A stretch of DNA of 64,000 bases from KBS-83 sp036378335. GTDB lineage: Bacteria; Acidobacteriota; Terriglobia; Terriglobales; Acidobacteriaceae. The stretch is taken from contig DASUWP010000120.1 of NCBI GenBank assembly GCA_036378335.1, positions 1 through 64,000 of the forward strand, in the 5' to 3' direction. The notes under the pieces are model-generated. The model did no database searches. It was not told the DNA's origin and was given only the letters and a program-made list of their open reading frames with translations. The translations under genes and the position numbers were made by a program. Positions within the stretch are counted from its first letter, which is position 1. Each line of letters starts with the position of its first letter. Positions 1 through 9,426 of this stretch are shown piece by piece.

Positions 1-30
1 CGGAATCTTCTCTTCCCGCATGCTGCTCAT
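1..30 (-). CDS. N-terminal fragment, probably penicillin-binding protein 2 (MrdA)
   Basis: Only the first ten codons are inside the window (reading MSSMREEKIP from an ATG at 30 towards 1). The start lies about 10 nt after the mreD stop on the same strand, the usual position of mrdA (PBP2) in mreBCD-mrdA-rodA operons. The identity rests on position alone; nothing in ten residues is diagnostic. Confidence 0.45.
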   Translation of the reverse strand, partial: MSSMREEKIP

Positions 31-40
31 ACTCGCCTCA

Positions 41-562
41 TCAGTCCCGCAACCGCGTGCGATCGAGCGCAGCGAACAGCACCAGGCCCAGCGCGACATT
101 TACCGCGGCACGCACAATCTGGTGCAGCCAGCTCCACGCCAGCGGCTCGGCAATCAAATGACGCACGATGACCAGGTAAAGGAAGCTGTCCACCAGCGTG
201 AAAGCAAAGATCATCAGCATGCGCGTGATCGGGTTGTCGACATCGATCCTCAATCCAATGGACGCGGCTAAAAATCCGATGATCGTGTTCGCGATGCCGT
301 GAATTCCGATCGGCTGATGCGTCACGCCGTCCTGCAGCAGCCCGACAACCGCGCCGATGAGGGTGCCGGCAATGGGACTGCGCCGCGAAACGGAGAAGTA
401 GATCACCACCAACAACGGCAGATCGAAGACATCCAGCCGCGGAAACCGCAGAGGCAAATACGCTTGCAGAAATACCGCCAGCAGCGGAGCCGCCAGCATG
501 ATAGGCCAGGGAAATTGCTGGGAATCCAGTTCCCGGCGCGAATTTGCCATCAAAACGGCCAT
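41..562 (-). CDS. mreD: Rod shape-determining protein MreD
   Basis: A 173-residue inner-membrane protein with about five hydrophobic helices (around 17-37, 45-60, 66-105, 110-135, 150-167), the normal size and topology of MreD. It belongs to the elongasome that links MreB filaments to lateral wall synthesis. Its ATG overlaps the mreC stop by one base (TAATG), so the two are translationally coupled. MreD is poorly conserved in sequence, so the name comes from topology plus the mreB-mreC-mreD order. Confidence 0.9.
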   Translation of the reverse strand: MAVLMANSRRELDSQQFPWPIMLAAPLLAVFLQAYLPLRFPRLDVFDLPLLVVIYFSVSRRSPIAGTLIGAVVGLLQDGVTHQPIGIHGIANTIIGFLAASIGLRIDVDNPITRMLMIFAFTLVDSFLYLVIVRHLIAEPLAWSWLHQIVRAAVNVALGLVLFAALDRTRLRD

Positions 563-1977
563 TACTTTTGCTGCTCCCGAACCGGAGTTCCCATGCCTGC
601 CGTGCTCACCGGACCCGTGATGGTCGTGCTGTTCTTCTCCGGGATGGCCCGCGCCGCGGCCGTCTTCTCCGGATTCACCAGCGGCCGGTCCGGCCCGGTC
701 GCCGTCCCCGGGATGATGAAGCTCTCCTGATTCACGTGTGGGACGGGCGTGGCCGTTCCATTGGTGGGCGTCGCGCCATCCGGATTGGAGTTCGGATTCG
801 CCGGCTTTTTCGCGTGCCTTACAGGCGCGCCCTCATTCAAGAGCTCACTCGTGCGCGCCGATGAGGTGATCGCCGGTGCTTTTCCCGGGGTCATCTGTGC
901 TGCCGGGCGCACCTCGATGGGTGAGAAGCGGTCCGGATGCGCTGCCGTCAGCGGTTTGAGCGGCCGAAGATCCAATGCGGAATCTTTCGAGGCGTCGTCT
1001 ATCTTGGGCGCATTCGGATCTTCGAGGCCCGGAAGTTTCTGGGCTAGAACATCCGAAGCGCGCTGCATCTCTGCTTCTTCAGCGCCGGCTGCTTCGCTCT
1101 TCGCCAGATCGCGCTGTGTCGCCGACGGCAGCTGGTCGCTCGTTTCGGTGACGACCAGCACCTCGTCCAGGTGCTGCAGGTTCGCAGCCGGTTTCAAGAC
1201 GATGTCCACATAGGGCTCGCGATCCGGATCGCTGACGACCTTGAGCACTGTGCCTACCGAGAGACCACGCGGGAAGATCTGATCGCCGCCGCTGGTCACC
1301 ACTTTTTCGCCAGGCTGGACGCGATCATCCGGCAGCACATTGATGATCTGCGGCTGACCATACGCGTTGCCGCGCAGGACACCGCGCATCCGCGTCTTTT
1401 CCAGCAGCACTCCGGCGCCGCTGGTCTGATCATTGATTTCCAATACTTGCGAGGTGTGCGGGAACACCTCCACCAGTTTGCCCACGATGCCATCGGGAGT
1501 GATCACGGGCTGGTCGCGCTTCAGGCCCTCTTTCGATCCCTTATCGATAGTGAGAATGCGCGACTGGTCGCTGCCGCTGGTGCCAACCACCTGTGCGGGT
1601 ACGGTCGCATAAATGTACTTCTGGCGGAAATCGAGCAGCTCCTGCAGGCGATGGCCCTGCTTGGCATCCTCAAGCAAGGCTGCCTGCTCCAGGCGCAGCT
1701 GTTCGACTTGCGCGCGCAATGCCTGGTTCTCTTCGCGCGTGTGTCGCAGATCGATGTAGTTGCCCCAGAATCCGCGCGCGCCATGTCCGGTATGCGACAT
1801 CACCTTCTCTGGCGGGGACATCATAGCGACGACCCAGTAGCGCAGCAGCCGCACGCCCTTGCCGTCGCTGCCGCGCGCGGCAGGCGTCCGCACCTGAACC
1901 GCCAGCCCCAGGAATTGCGCCAGGAGCACGGCAGAGAGGACCATGATGTTCTTGTAACGCTCGAGGAAGGTTTCCAT
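562..1977 (-). CDS. mreC: Rod shape-determining protein MreC with long low-complexity tail
   Basis: 471 residues. An N-terminal membrane anchor (about 10-28) precedes a coiled coil (about 78-108, rich in E, L, Q) and the periplasmic beta-barrel core (about 118-280, with motifs such as VVGTSGSDQSRILTIDKGS and GDQIFPRGLSVGTV). MreC scaffolds PBP2/RodA on the periplasmic face. The family is normally about 270-330 residues; here another roughly 180 residues follow, rich in Pro, Ala, Thr and Asn and without obvious fold. It lies 63 nt downstream of mreB in the same operon. Confidence 0.95.
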   Translation of the reverse strand: METFLERYKNIMVLSAVLLAQFLGLAVQVRTPAARGSDGKGVRLLRYWVVAMMSPPEKVMSHTGHGARGFWGNYIDLRHTREENQALRAQVEQLRLEQAALLEDAKQGHRLQELLDFRQKYIYATVPAQVVGTSGSDQSRILTIDKGSKEGLKRDQPVITPDGIVGKLVEVFPHTSQVLEINDQTSGAGVLLEKTRMRGVLRGNAYGQPQIINVLPDDRVQPGEKVVTSGGDQIFPRGLSVGTVLKVVSDPDREPYVDIVLKPAANLQHLDEVLVVTETSDQLPSATQRDLAKSEAAGAEEAEMQRASDVLAQKLPGLEDPNAPKIDDASKDSALDLRPLKPLTAAHPDRFSPIEVRPAAQMTPGKAPAITSSARTSELLNEGAPVRHAKKPANPNSNPDGATPTNGTATPVPHVNQESFIIPGTATGPDRPLVNPEKTAAARAIPEKNSTTITGPVSTAGMGTPVREQQK

Positions 1978-2040
1978 GGTCCGTTACTTCCAGTAGTGCG
2001 GTGTTGACTCCGTGGCCATGACGGCCTGTTCTCCAGGGCC

Positions 2041-3105
2041 TTACTCGATCTTGATCTTGCGCAGCAGCCGGAAGTCCGAAAGCATCTTGCCCGTGCCCAG
2101 GACCACAGACTTTAGCGGATCATCCGCGATTGAAACCGGCAGACCGGTTTCTTCGCGAATCCGTTTGTCCAAATTCTTGATCAGCGCGCCGCCGCCCGTC
2201 AGCACAATACCGCGATCGCTGATGTCCGCAGAAAGCTCCGGCGGGGTCCGTTCCAGAGCCACCCGAATGGCATTCAGAATGACGGCAATGCATTCAGTCA
2301 ATGCTTCGCGTATTTCAGAGTCGTCAATTGTGATCGTCTTCGGTACGCCTTCGATCAGGTTGCGGCCCTTGATCTCCATCTGCAACGGCTTATCCAGCGG
2401 ATATGCCGAGCCGATCTCCATCTTGATCTGCTCCGCCGTGCGCTCGCCAATCAACAGGTTGTACTTGCGCTTGAGGTAGTTCATCACTGCCTCATCCATC
2501 TGATTGCCGGCCATCCGCACCGAGCGCGAATACACGATGCCGGAAAGCGAAATCACCGCAATATCCGTAGTGCCGCCGCCGATGTCGACCACCATATTGC
2601 CGCTGGGTTCGGTAATGGGGAGACCCGCGCCGATAGCGGCCACCATGGCCTGTTCCACCAGAAATACTTCGCTCGCCTTTGCGCGATACGCTGAATCTTC
2701 CACGGCGCGCTTCTCCACCTGCGTGATCTCCGATGGCACCCCGATCACGATCCGCGGATGAACCAGCATCTTGCGGTTATGCGCCTTCCGGATGAAGTAA
2801 TTCAGCATCTTTTCGGTGACCTTGAAGTCCGCGATCACCCCGTCCTTCATCGGCTTGATGGCAACGATGTTTCCGGGCGTACGACCGAGCATCTCTTTGG
2901 CCTCGATGCCGACTGCCTCGATCTCTCCGGTGTTCTTGTTAATGGCCACGATCGAGGGCTCATTGACAACTACCCCCTTACCACGGGCATACACTAAAGT
3001 GTTCGCCGTACCCAAATCGATCGCCAGATCGGAGGAGAAGACGCTAAACAGCGATCGCATTCCATGCGAGCGCGAAGAACGCGAGTGAAATCCGTTACTT
3101 GCCAT
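2041..3105 (-). CDS. mreB: Rod shape-determining protein MreB
   Basis: Bacterial actin that forms membrane-associated filaments and positions cell-wall synthesis. The phosphate-1 motif (SSDLAIDLGTANTLVY), the DIGGGTTDIAVISL phosphate-2 loop and the VLTGGGALIKNLD adenosine motif are all present. The length (354) is near the family norm of about 345. The annotated ATG at 3105 adds 15 residues before an internal Met (ATG at 3060) that matches the usual start MRSLFSVFSSDLAI. Neither has a strong Shine-Dalgarno sequence, so the true start may be 3060. First gene of the mre operon. Confidence 0.97.
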   Translation of the reverse strand: MASNGFHSRSSRSHGMRSLFSVFSSDLAIDLGTANTLVYARGKGVVVNEPSIVAINKNTGEIEAVGIEAKEMLGRTPGNIVAIKPMKDGVIADFKVTEKMLNYFIRKAHNRKMLVHPRIVIGVPSEITQVEKRAVEDSAYRAKASEVFLVEQAMVAAIGAGLPITEPSGNMVVDIGGGTTDIAVISLSGIVYSRSVRMAGNQMDEAVMNYLKRKYNLLIGERTAEQIKMEIGSAYPLDKPLQMEIKGRNLIEGVPKTITIDDSEIREALTECIAVILNAIRVALERTPPELSADISDRGIVLTGGGALIKNLDKRIREETGLPVSIADDPLKSVVLGTGKMLSDFRLLRKIKIE

Positions 3106-3295
3106 CAGTGCGGCCTGTCTGGTCTTCCTTACGGGGAAAGTCTATAGAGGATTGTAAGGGACCGAAAAAGAACACGCCTATGACACAAAGGTGGTTCCCT
3201 GAAAGTCAACCTCCGGGTTACCCCCACCCAATAGTCATTCCGGCTTCCCATTTCGGAATCTGAAGCGCCCCGCCAGAAGCGCGGGTAACCGGAAC
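3106..3295. other. Intergenic region upstream of mreB
   Basis: 190 bp between mreB and the DUF488 gene, with no convincing gene. On the minus strand there are several promoter-like hexamers, including TTGACT followed 18 nt later by TGTCAT, and TACAAT and TATAGA closer to mreB. I cannot choose between them. An open frame across this region overlaps the DUF488 gene out of frame and was rejected. Confidence 0.4.
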
Positions 3296-3838
3296 TCAAC
3301 CTAGTTGCAGGCTCTGCTGCTCCCCGGGATAGGTGACAACCGTGCCCTCGACCCGGGCCCAGGGATGCAGCGTAAGCGGTGCAGTTCGGGTTGCGCTGGC
3401 AATTTCGAGGACACAGATCCCGCGTACCAGCAGCGCGTCCGCAATCAGCGAACGGTGACACCGCCAGGGTACGGCCTCGGCGCACATTACGGCCGTCGCT
3501 TCCCGCCTCCCCAGCTCAATAAGGGCGTCGAGATTTTCCACAAATTCGCCCGTCAGCATGTAGTCGGCATACCCGCGGAAGCTGCTGTTGCGCCACGCCG
3601 TATTGATCGAGTCACGCCGCGGGTGCCGCAGCCCGCCTAGACCAGGCATGTGCGTGTAATGTAGCCGCTGGGCAAGCAAGGTCCGGGAGAGATCTTCGCG
3701 ATTGAACTGCGGATTATGGCGGGAGCGCGGCACCGTCCGCACATCGACAAGCCGGCGGACGCCGTGCGTCTGCAGGATTGTAAGAAACTCTTCAATCGGG
3801 CGGGTGGAGTGGCCGATGGTGAAGATGCGCAGATTCAT
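3296..3838 (-). CDS. DUF488 family protein
   Basis: 180 residues from the ATG at 3838, chosen because the family begins near IFTIGHSTRPIEEF; an upstream in-frame Met adds eight residues without support. Characteristic DUF488 features are the N-terminal TIGHST motif, RLVDVRTVPRSRHNPQF, MPGLGGLR, the FRGYADYM stretch, and the C-terminal MCAEAVPWRCHRSLIAD with its conserved Cys and His. The biochemical function is not established. It stands alone on the minus strand between a terminator at 3949-3979 and mreB. Confidence 0.88.
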   Translation of the reverse strand: MNLRIFTIGHSTRPIEEFLTILQTHGVRRLVDVRTVPRSRHNPQFNREDLSRTLLAQRLHYTHMPGLGGLRHPRRDSINTAWRNSSFRGYADYMLTGEFVENLDALIELGRREATAVMCAEAVPWRCHRSLIADALLVRGICVLEIASATRTAPLTLHPWARVEGTVVTYPGEQQSLQLG

Positions 3839-3948
3839 GGCGTCGCTGCATGGTTCGGCCATCTTCGATCACGATACGCCGCCACATTACACCGCGCCGA
3901 CACGCCCGCGCTGCGGCTCTACATGCAATGTCCGGCACAGGATTGACG

Positions 3949-3979
3949 AAAAAAGCACGCACCCTAGGGATGCGTGCTT
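3949..3979 (-). terminator. Intrinsic terminator of the stress-protein operon
   Basis: A nine-base-pair stem (AAGCACGCA / TGCGTGCTT) with a 9-nt loop is followed, reading the minus strand, by six T residues. It sits 33 nt after the stop of the glycine-zipper stress gene. Confidence 0.85.
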
Positions 3980-4011
3980 AATTAGCATCAGACCGCGACG
4001 GTGTCGGGCGC

Positions 4012-4668
4012 TTATCCGATTTCGCGATCCCTGTCGGCTACCCTGCGGCTTGGGTTCGTGCTGCTGACGCCTATGCGCTCTGTTTCGACATCTCTGACGC
4101 GGCCACGATCCACATCGGTTCTGTCGGTATCGACTCCGTGAGTACTTGCCGCCTTCTCTCCCGAAGAAGAGATGTCGTCAGCACCGGTCGCCTTCAAAAT
4201 CTCCTTTGCGCGCGAGACCTCATTTGACGAATCGCAGTGGACCGATAGCAGAACGCCACCGTCCTTCACGCGGCCTTCATAGCGCTTTGCCTCGTACTCC
4301 GGAATGCCGAGTCCGACGAGAGCGCCAACAAGGCCGCCGACGACTCCACCGGTGCCAAGGCCTGCCAACGTACCCATGATGGGGCCGGCCGCAATGAGCG
4401 GACCAACGCCGGGAATCGCCAGCGCGCCGATGCCGGCCAGCAGTCCGAGCGTCCCACCCAGGGCGCCGCCCACGACGCCGCCAGTAGTCGCACCTTCAGG
4501 TGCCTTGGTGTTCTTCTCCGCCGCGAACTCCTTCGAACCCTGACGATCCGCCATTAGAACCGAGACGTCCTGATTCGAGAAACCCGCCGCGATCAATTCG
4601 TCCACGGCGCGCTGTGCTGCCGCGGTAGTCGAGTAAATGCCAAATGCTGCTGTATTTTTACCTGCCAT
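4012..4668 (-). CDS. General-stress (YflT/GsP17M-like) protein with glycine-zipper membrane hairpin
   Basis: 218 residues starting at the ATG at 4668, which has a strong ribosome site (GGGAGGG, 6 nt before). The N-terminal domain (about 5-50: AFGIYSTTAAAQRAVDELIAAGFSNQDVSVL, reported here in part) has the alpha/beta pattern of the heat-induced YflT/GsP17M family. A Gly/Ala-rich double membrane segment (about 62-130, GG-x3-G repeats) follows, then a second small alpha/beta domain and an Arg/Asp-rich polar tail. Automated pipelines often label this family ActD-like; no Act complex genes are nearby, so I do not adopt that. It follows the BON-domain gene in a stress operon. Confidence 0.75.
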   Translation of the reverse strand: MAGKNTAAFGIYSTTAAAQRAVDELIAAGFSNQDVSVLMADRQGSKEFAAEKNTKAPEGATTGGVVGGALGGTLGLLAGIGALAIPGVGPLIAAGPIMGTLAGLGTGGVVGGLVGALVGLGIPEYEAKRYEGRVKDGGVLLSVHCDSSNEVSRAKEILKATGADDISSSGEKAASTHGVDTDRTDVDRGRVRDVETERIGVSSTNPSRRVADRDREIG

Positions 4669-4706
4669 GAAATTCCCTCCCTGCGATAGTTTTCGAGACC
4701 GCAGCA

Positions 4707-5114
4707 CTACTGTTTGACTGTGAGTTGATTGGCGACCTTGTCCGGGCCACCGGCGACCTCTGCTGCCTTGGAAGCAATGGAGGACTTCTCGTCCTCAGAC
4801 CGCACCGGACCCTTCAACGTGACCATGCCGTCTTTCGCGATGATTTTGATGTTGTGACCATACGTCGACAGCGACTTGTCTGCGATCAGCGAGTGCCGGA
4901 TCTTCTTCGTCAGCATGCGATCCGAAGTGGCCTCCGACTGCTGATCGGCGGTATGGCTGTGGACTTTGTTCTTTGCTGAATTATCCGGAGTGGTTGTAGC
5001 TGGTGGGCTGCTCTGGTCCTGGCAGAATGCGCCCGTGGGCAGCATCGTCAGGCAAGCAAGCCCCAGGCATCCTGAGAGCGGAATTGTAAGAATATTGCGT
5101 CGAAACGATCTCAC
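4707..5114 (-). CDS. Secreted BON-domain protein (OsmY-like)
   Basis: 135 residues with a GTG start at 5114 and a GAGGT ribosome site. A signal peptide (about 1-32, ending near GAFCQ) precedes a Pro/Ser/Thr linker and one BON domain (about 65-133: KIRHSLIADKSL, then IKIIAKDGMVTLKGPV and KAAEVAGG). BON domains bind phospholipids and occur in envelope stress proteins such as OsmY. It lies 38 nt before the glycine-zipper stress protein on the same strand and ahead of a shared terminator, so both are probably induced together by osmotic or heat stress. Confidence 0.85.
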   Translation of the reverse strand: MRSFRRNILTIPLSGCLGLACLTMLPTGAFCQDQSSPPATTTPDNSAKNKVHSHTADQQSEATSDRMLTKKIRHSLIADKSLSTYGHNIKIIAKDGMVTLKGPVRSEDEKSSIASKAAEVAGGPDKVANQLTVKQ

Positions 5115-5513
5115 GTTTTTACCTCGGTACTTTCACACGTACATAGATATGGTTGCGGTTGGATATTGGAGCTGTTGTGGAAATAATGCGGAGAGGAGCG
5201 TTCAACCTGCGAATGCGTCATAATTCCGCTGCCTTCCAATAAGAAGCGAATCCCCGGGTATGGGTTGGTGTATCGATCGAATAAGTACGGACAGTGATGG
5301 TGACACTTACGATTCGAGCCTAAGTGAGCCGAGTCTCTCGACCAACATCGATATCTTTATCGTCTAACGTGCAACCTTTGCCGAGTTATCCCGGTAGAGC
5401 CACGCCCATCGCGACGAATCGATTCAGTGCTTTCTTCTAACTGTTTTCTAACCTGAGGTGACATCTGAACGATGATGAAGGCACACTAGCTACACATTGG
5501 AGGAGAGATAGCC
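5115..5513. other. Divergent intergenic region
   Basis: About 400 bp between the BON gene (minus) and the metallopeptidase (plus), lower in GC than its surroundings. I find no gene with coding character. It must hold both promoters. The only firm signal is the GGAGGAGA ribosome site just before 5514; no -35/-10 pair stands out. Confidence 0.5.
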
Positions 5514-6362
<849 letters not shown>

Positions 6363-6365
6363 CCG

Positions 6366-6560
6366 CTACGCGGCGCGCAACAGACGAGCCGGCAAGAAGA
6401 TGAGCGCGACCACAAGATCCAGCGCACCATGCACTGCGATTCCCAAGAGGCGGAACGGCAACAGCAGCAGCCACACAATCGGATAGAGCACCAGCGCTAA
6501 GAGCGCCAGCGGCCAGCAGAGGATCAGCAACACACACCAGAGAAGAAATTTGAGGATCAC
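6366..6560 (-). CDS. Small two-helix membrane protein
   Basis: 64 residues from a GTG at 6560 with GGAGGGA 8 nt upstream; a longer reading to 6641 is possible but lacks a ribosome site. It consists almost entirely of hydrophobic segments (LKFLLWCVLLILCWPLALLA, then a second run near VLYPIVWLLLLPF) ending in LPARLLRAA. No family recognised. The good ribosome site and codon use suggest a real gene. Confidence 0.6.
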   Translation of the reverse strand: MILKFLLWCVLLILCWPLALLALVLYPIVWLLLLPFRLLGIAVHGALDLVVALIFLPARLLRAA

Positions 6561-6689
6561 GGCGCTTCCCTCCCTCATTTCAGAATACGCATAATCGGCC
6601 ACCGGGGTTCCCGTCTGCCAATTCGCTCTCCAGCGGCTCACTCAGCTATGCTCTTCTGTTTGGCAATTTCCCTTCTGCAAGGACAGTCG

Positions 6690-8186
6690 ATGGCATCCGC
6701 AAATACTTACGGTAATTTGATCGGCGGCAAGTTCGTGCCCGCGAAGAGCGGCAAAACCTTTGAAAATCTTAGTCCGGCTGACACCAGCGACGTGGTCGGT
6801 GTGTTTGCCTCCTCGGAGGCCGCCGACGTCGACGCCGCCGTGCAGGCCGCCGCGAAGGCTTACGAGACATGGCGACTGGTGCCTGCGCCGAAACGTGCGG
6901 AGATTCTCTATCGCACCGGCGAGCTGCTGCTGAAGCGCAAGGAAGAGTTCGCTCGCGACATGACCCGCGAGATGGGCAAGGTGCTGAGCGAGACCCGCGG
7001 CGATGTGCAGGAAGCCATTGACACCGCCTACTACATGGCCGGGGAGGGACGCCGTCTTTTCGGGCAGACCACGCCCTCCGAGTTGCAGAACAAGTTCGCT
7101 ATGTCGGTACGTATGCCGGTGGGCGTATGCGGGATGATCGCGCCGTGGAATTTCCCCATGGCCATCCCATCATGGAAGATCTTCCCTGCGCTGGTCTGCG
7201 GCAACACCTGCGTGATTAAGCCGGCGGAAGACACGCCACTCTCCACCTTCCACCTGGTCGAAATGCTGATGGAAGCGGGCCTGCCCGATGGCGTCGTCAA
7301 CATCGTCACCGGCTTCGGACCGGAGGCGGGCGCGCCACTGGTCGAGCATCCCAAAGTCCGCGCGATCTCCTTTACCGGTTCAAGCGAGGTCGGCCGCATC
7401 GTAGGCCAGAACGCAGCCGCACGATTCAAGCCCTGCTCGCTTGAGATGGGCGGCAAGAACGCGATGATCATTCTTGATGACGCGAATCTCGATCTGGCGC
7501 TTGACGGCGCGGTCTGGGGAGCTTTTGGAACATCCGGCCAGCGCTGCACGGCGACCAGCCGCGTGATCGTGGACAAGCGCGTTGCGGGCGAGTTCACGGA
7601 GCGAATCGTCGACCGCGCCAAGAAGCTGCGCGTCGGCAACGGTCTCGAGGAGAGCATCGAGATGGGTCCGCAGATCAACAAGCAGCAGATCGAAACCTCG
7701 ACGCGCTACACAAAAATCGCGCAGGACGAAGGCGCGGCTCTGCTGCAGGGCGGCACCGCGCTCGCAGAAGGTGCGCATAGCAAGGGACATTTCTTTGCGC
7801 CGACAATCTTTGGCAAGGTGCAGGCGAAGATGCGCATTGCGCAGGAAGAGGTCTTTGGGCCGGTGCTGAGCGTGATCGAGTGCGATGGCGTGGAAGATGC
7901 GATCCGCATCGCGAACGGCATTGAGTACGGGCTTTCGACAGCGCTCTACTCGCGCGATGTGAACAAGGCCTTCCGCGCCATCCGTGACCTGGAGGCAGGC
8001 ATCACGTACGTGAACGCGCCTACTATCGGCGCAGAGGTGCACCTGCCCTTCGGGGGCGTGAAGCAGACGGGCAACGGTCATCGCGAGGGCGGCACCGGTG
8101 CGCTGGATTTCTATACGACGTGGAAGTCGGTGTACATCGACTACTCGGACAAGCTGCAGCGCGCACAAATCGACAACGCGGAGTAG
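6690..8186 (+). CDS. NAD(P)-dependent aldehyde dehydrogenase
   Basis: 498 residues from the ATG at 6690 (AAGGA upstream), preferred over an in-frame ATG 42 nt earlier. An ALDH-superfamily enzyme oxidising an aldehyde to a carboxylate with NAD(P)+. Visible are the cofactor motif PWNFPMAIPSWK, FTGSSEVGR, the general-base region LEMGGKNAMII, the catalytic Cys in FGTSGQRCTATSR, EEVFGPVLSV, and the C-terminal LPFGGVKQTGNGHREGG. The last two resemble ketoglutarate-semialdehyde and aminoadipate-semialdehyde dehydrogenases, but the substrate cannot be read from sequence. It lies 60 nt ahead of ald, suggesting shared amino-acid catabolism. Confidence 0.9.
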   Translation: MASANTYGNLIGGKFVPAKSGKTFENLSPADTSDVVGVFASSEAADVDAAVQAAAKAYETWRLVPAPKRAEILYRTGELLLKRKEEFARDMTREMGKVLSETRGDVQEAIDTAYYMAGEGRRLFGQTTPSELQNKFAMSVRMPVGVCGMIAPWNFPMAIPSWKIFPALVCGNTCVIKPAEDTPLSTFHLVEMLMEAGLPDGVVNIVTGFGPEAGAPLVEHPKVRAISFTGSSEVGRIVGQNAAARFKPCSLEMGGKNAMIILDDANLDLALDGAVWGAFGTSGQRCTATSRVIVDKRVAGEFTERIVDRAKKLRVGNGLEESIEMGPQINKQQIETSTRYTKIAQDEGAALLQGGTALAEGAHSKGHFFAPTIFGKVQAKMRIAQEEVFGPVLSVIECDGVEDAIRIANGIEYGLSTALYSRDVNKAFRAIRDLEAGITYVNAPTIGAEVHLPFGGVKQTGNGHREGGTGALDFYTTWKSVYIDYSDKLQRAQIDNAE

Positions 8187-8246
8187 CGGCGGCATTATGA
8201 CCGCACAGCTGCAGCTTCACATTTTTCAGCAAATCCAGGAGAACGC

Positions 8247-9362
8247 ATGATCATCGGAGTGCCAAAAGAAATTAAGGACCATGAGACCCGCGTTGGCGTG
8301 ACGCCTGCGGGCGTGAAGGCGCTGACCGAGGCCGGTCACAAAGTATTGGTGGAAACCCACGCGGGCGAGCTCTCCGCCTTTACCGATGACGACTACCAGG
8401 CCGCAGGTGCGGAGATCGTCGGCTCTGCCCATAATGTCTGGGGCAACGCCGACATGGTTGTGAAGGTAAAGGAGCCAGTCGAGAAGGAGTATGGCTTTTT
8501 TCGCCCAGACCTCACGCTGTTCACGTATCTCCATCTGGCACCATTGCCGGTGCTGACGGATCAGTTGCTGCAGAAGAAAGTCACCGGCATTGCATATGAG
8601 ACCATCCGTGACCGCAACAATGCGCTCCCGCTGCTAACACCGATGTCCGAGGTGGCGGGCCGCATGTCGGTGCAGGTCGGTGCTACGTATCTGGAAAAAG
8701 ACAAAGGCGGACGCGGCCTGCTGCTGGGCGGCGTTCCCGGCGTCACGCCGGCCAGTGTCTGCATCATCGGTGGTGGCATCGTAGGTACAAACGCAGCAAA
8801 GATCGCGCTCGGCATGGGCGCGAAGGTCACACTGATTGATTTGAACCTGAACCGGCTGCGCGAGCTGGACGACATATTCAGCGGCCGTGTCTTCACGCTT
8901 GCTTCAAATTCCTACAATCTCGCGCTCACCACGCGCGAAGCCGATCTGGTGATTGGCGGCGTGCTGATCCCCGGTGCAGCCGCTCCCAAAATCGTCACCG
9001 CAGCGATGGTTTCCAAGATGAAGAAGGGGGCGGTCATTGTCGATGTCGCTATCGATCAGGGCGGCTGCATTGAGACCGCAAAACCAACGACCCACAGCAA
9101 CCCTTCGTATGAAGTCAATGGCGTGGTGCACTACTGTGTGACGAATATGCCGGCGGCAGTGCCGAATACGTCGACACTCGCGCTCACGAACGCAACCTTC
9201 CCGTATGTGATGAAGATTGCGCAGCTCGGAGCGAAACAGGCGATTCTGTCGGACAATGGCACGGCCGAGGGCGTGAATACCTACGCCGGCACACTGACCT
9301 ACCAGGCAGTAGCCCAATCGCAAAACAAGCCATACCGGCCTATCCGCGACGTGCTTGCCTGA
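8247..9362 (+). CDS. ald: Alanine dehydrogenase
   Basis: 371 residues, the typical length. It catalyses L-alanine + NAD+ + H2O to pyruvate + ammonium + NADH. The N-terminus MIIGVPKEIKDHETRVGVTP is the AlaDH/PNT N-domain signature with its substrate-binding Arg and Lys; ARNNALPLLTPMSEVAGRMS-like residues follow, then the Rossmann loop IIGGGIVGTNAAKIA and DVAIDQGGCIET. Ribosome site GGAGAACGC. It ends just before a bidirectional terminator. With the preceding aldehyde dehydrogenase it probably forms an operon for amino-acid-derived carbon. Confidence 0.97.
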   Translation: MIIGVPKEIKDHETRVGVTPAGVKALTEAGHKVLVETHAGELSAFTDDDYQAAGAEIVGSAHNVWGNADMVVKVKEPVEKEYGFFRPDLTLFTYLHLAPLPVLTDQLLQKKVTGIAYETIRDRNNALPLLTPMSEVAGRMSVQVGATYLEKDKGGRGLLLGGVPGVTPASVCIIGGGIVGTNAAKIALGMGAKVTLIDLNLNRLRELDDIFSGRVFTLASNSYNLALTTREADLVIGGVLIPGAAAPKIVTAAMVSKMKKGAVIVDVAIDQGGCIETAKPTTHSNPSYEVNGVVHYCVTNMPAAVPNTSTLALTNATFPYVMKIAQLGAKQAILSDNGTAEGVNTYAGTLTYQAVAQSQNKPYRPIRDVLA

Positions 9363-9383
9363 TCGTGACTCGTTAGCAAGACG

Positions 9384-9413
9384 AAGGGGCGCAGCCGAAG
9401 CCGCGCCCCTTCT
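9384..9413. terminator. Bidirectional intrinsic terminator
   Basis: Perfect 9-bp stem AAGGGGCGC / GCGCCCCTT with a 10-nt loop, then TCTTGTCTGT on the plus strand. It separates the convergent ald and the lipoprotein gene. Confidence 0.75.
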
Positions 9414-9426
9414 TGTCTGTAATCGA

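Noticed and set aside
3129..3485. 118-codon minus-strand frame beside mreB
   Set aside because: Overlaps DUF488 out of frame; its sequence has no family signature.
4012..4668. ActD (alternative complex III) subunit label for the glycine-zipper protein
   Set aside because: No other Act subunits or cytochromes are nearby, and the neighbour is a BON stress protein, so a stress-protein reading fits better.
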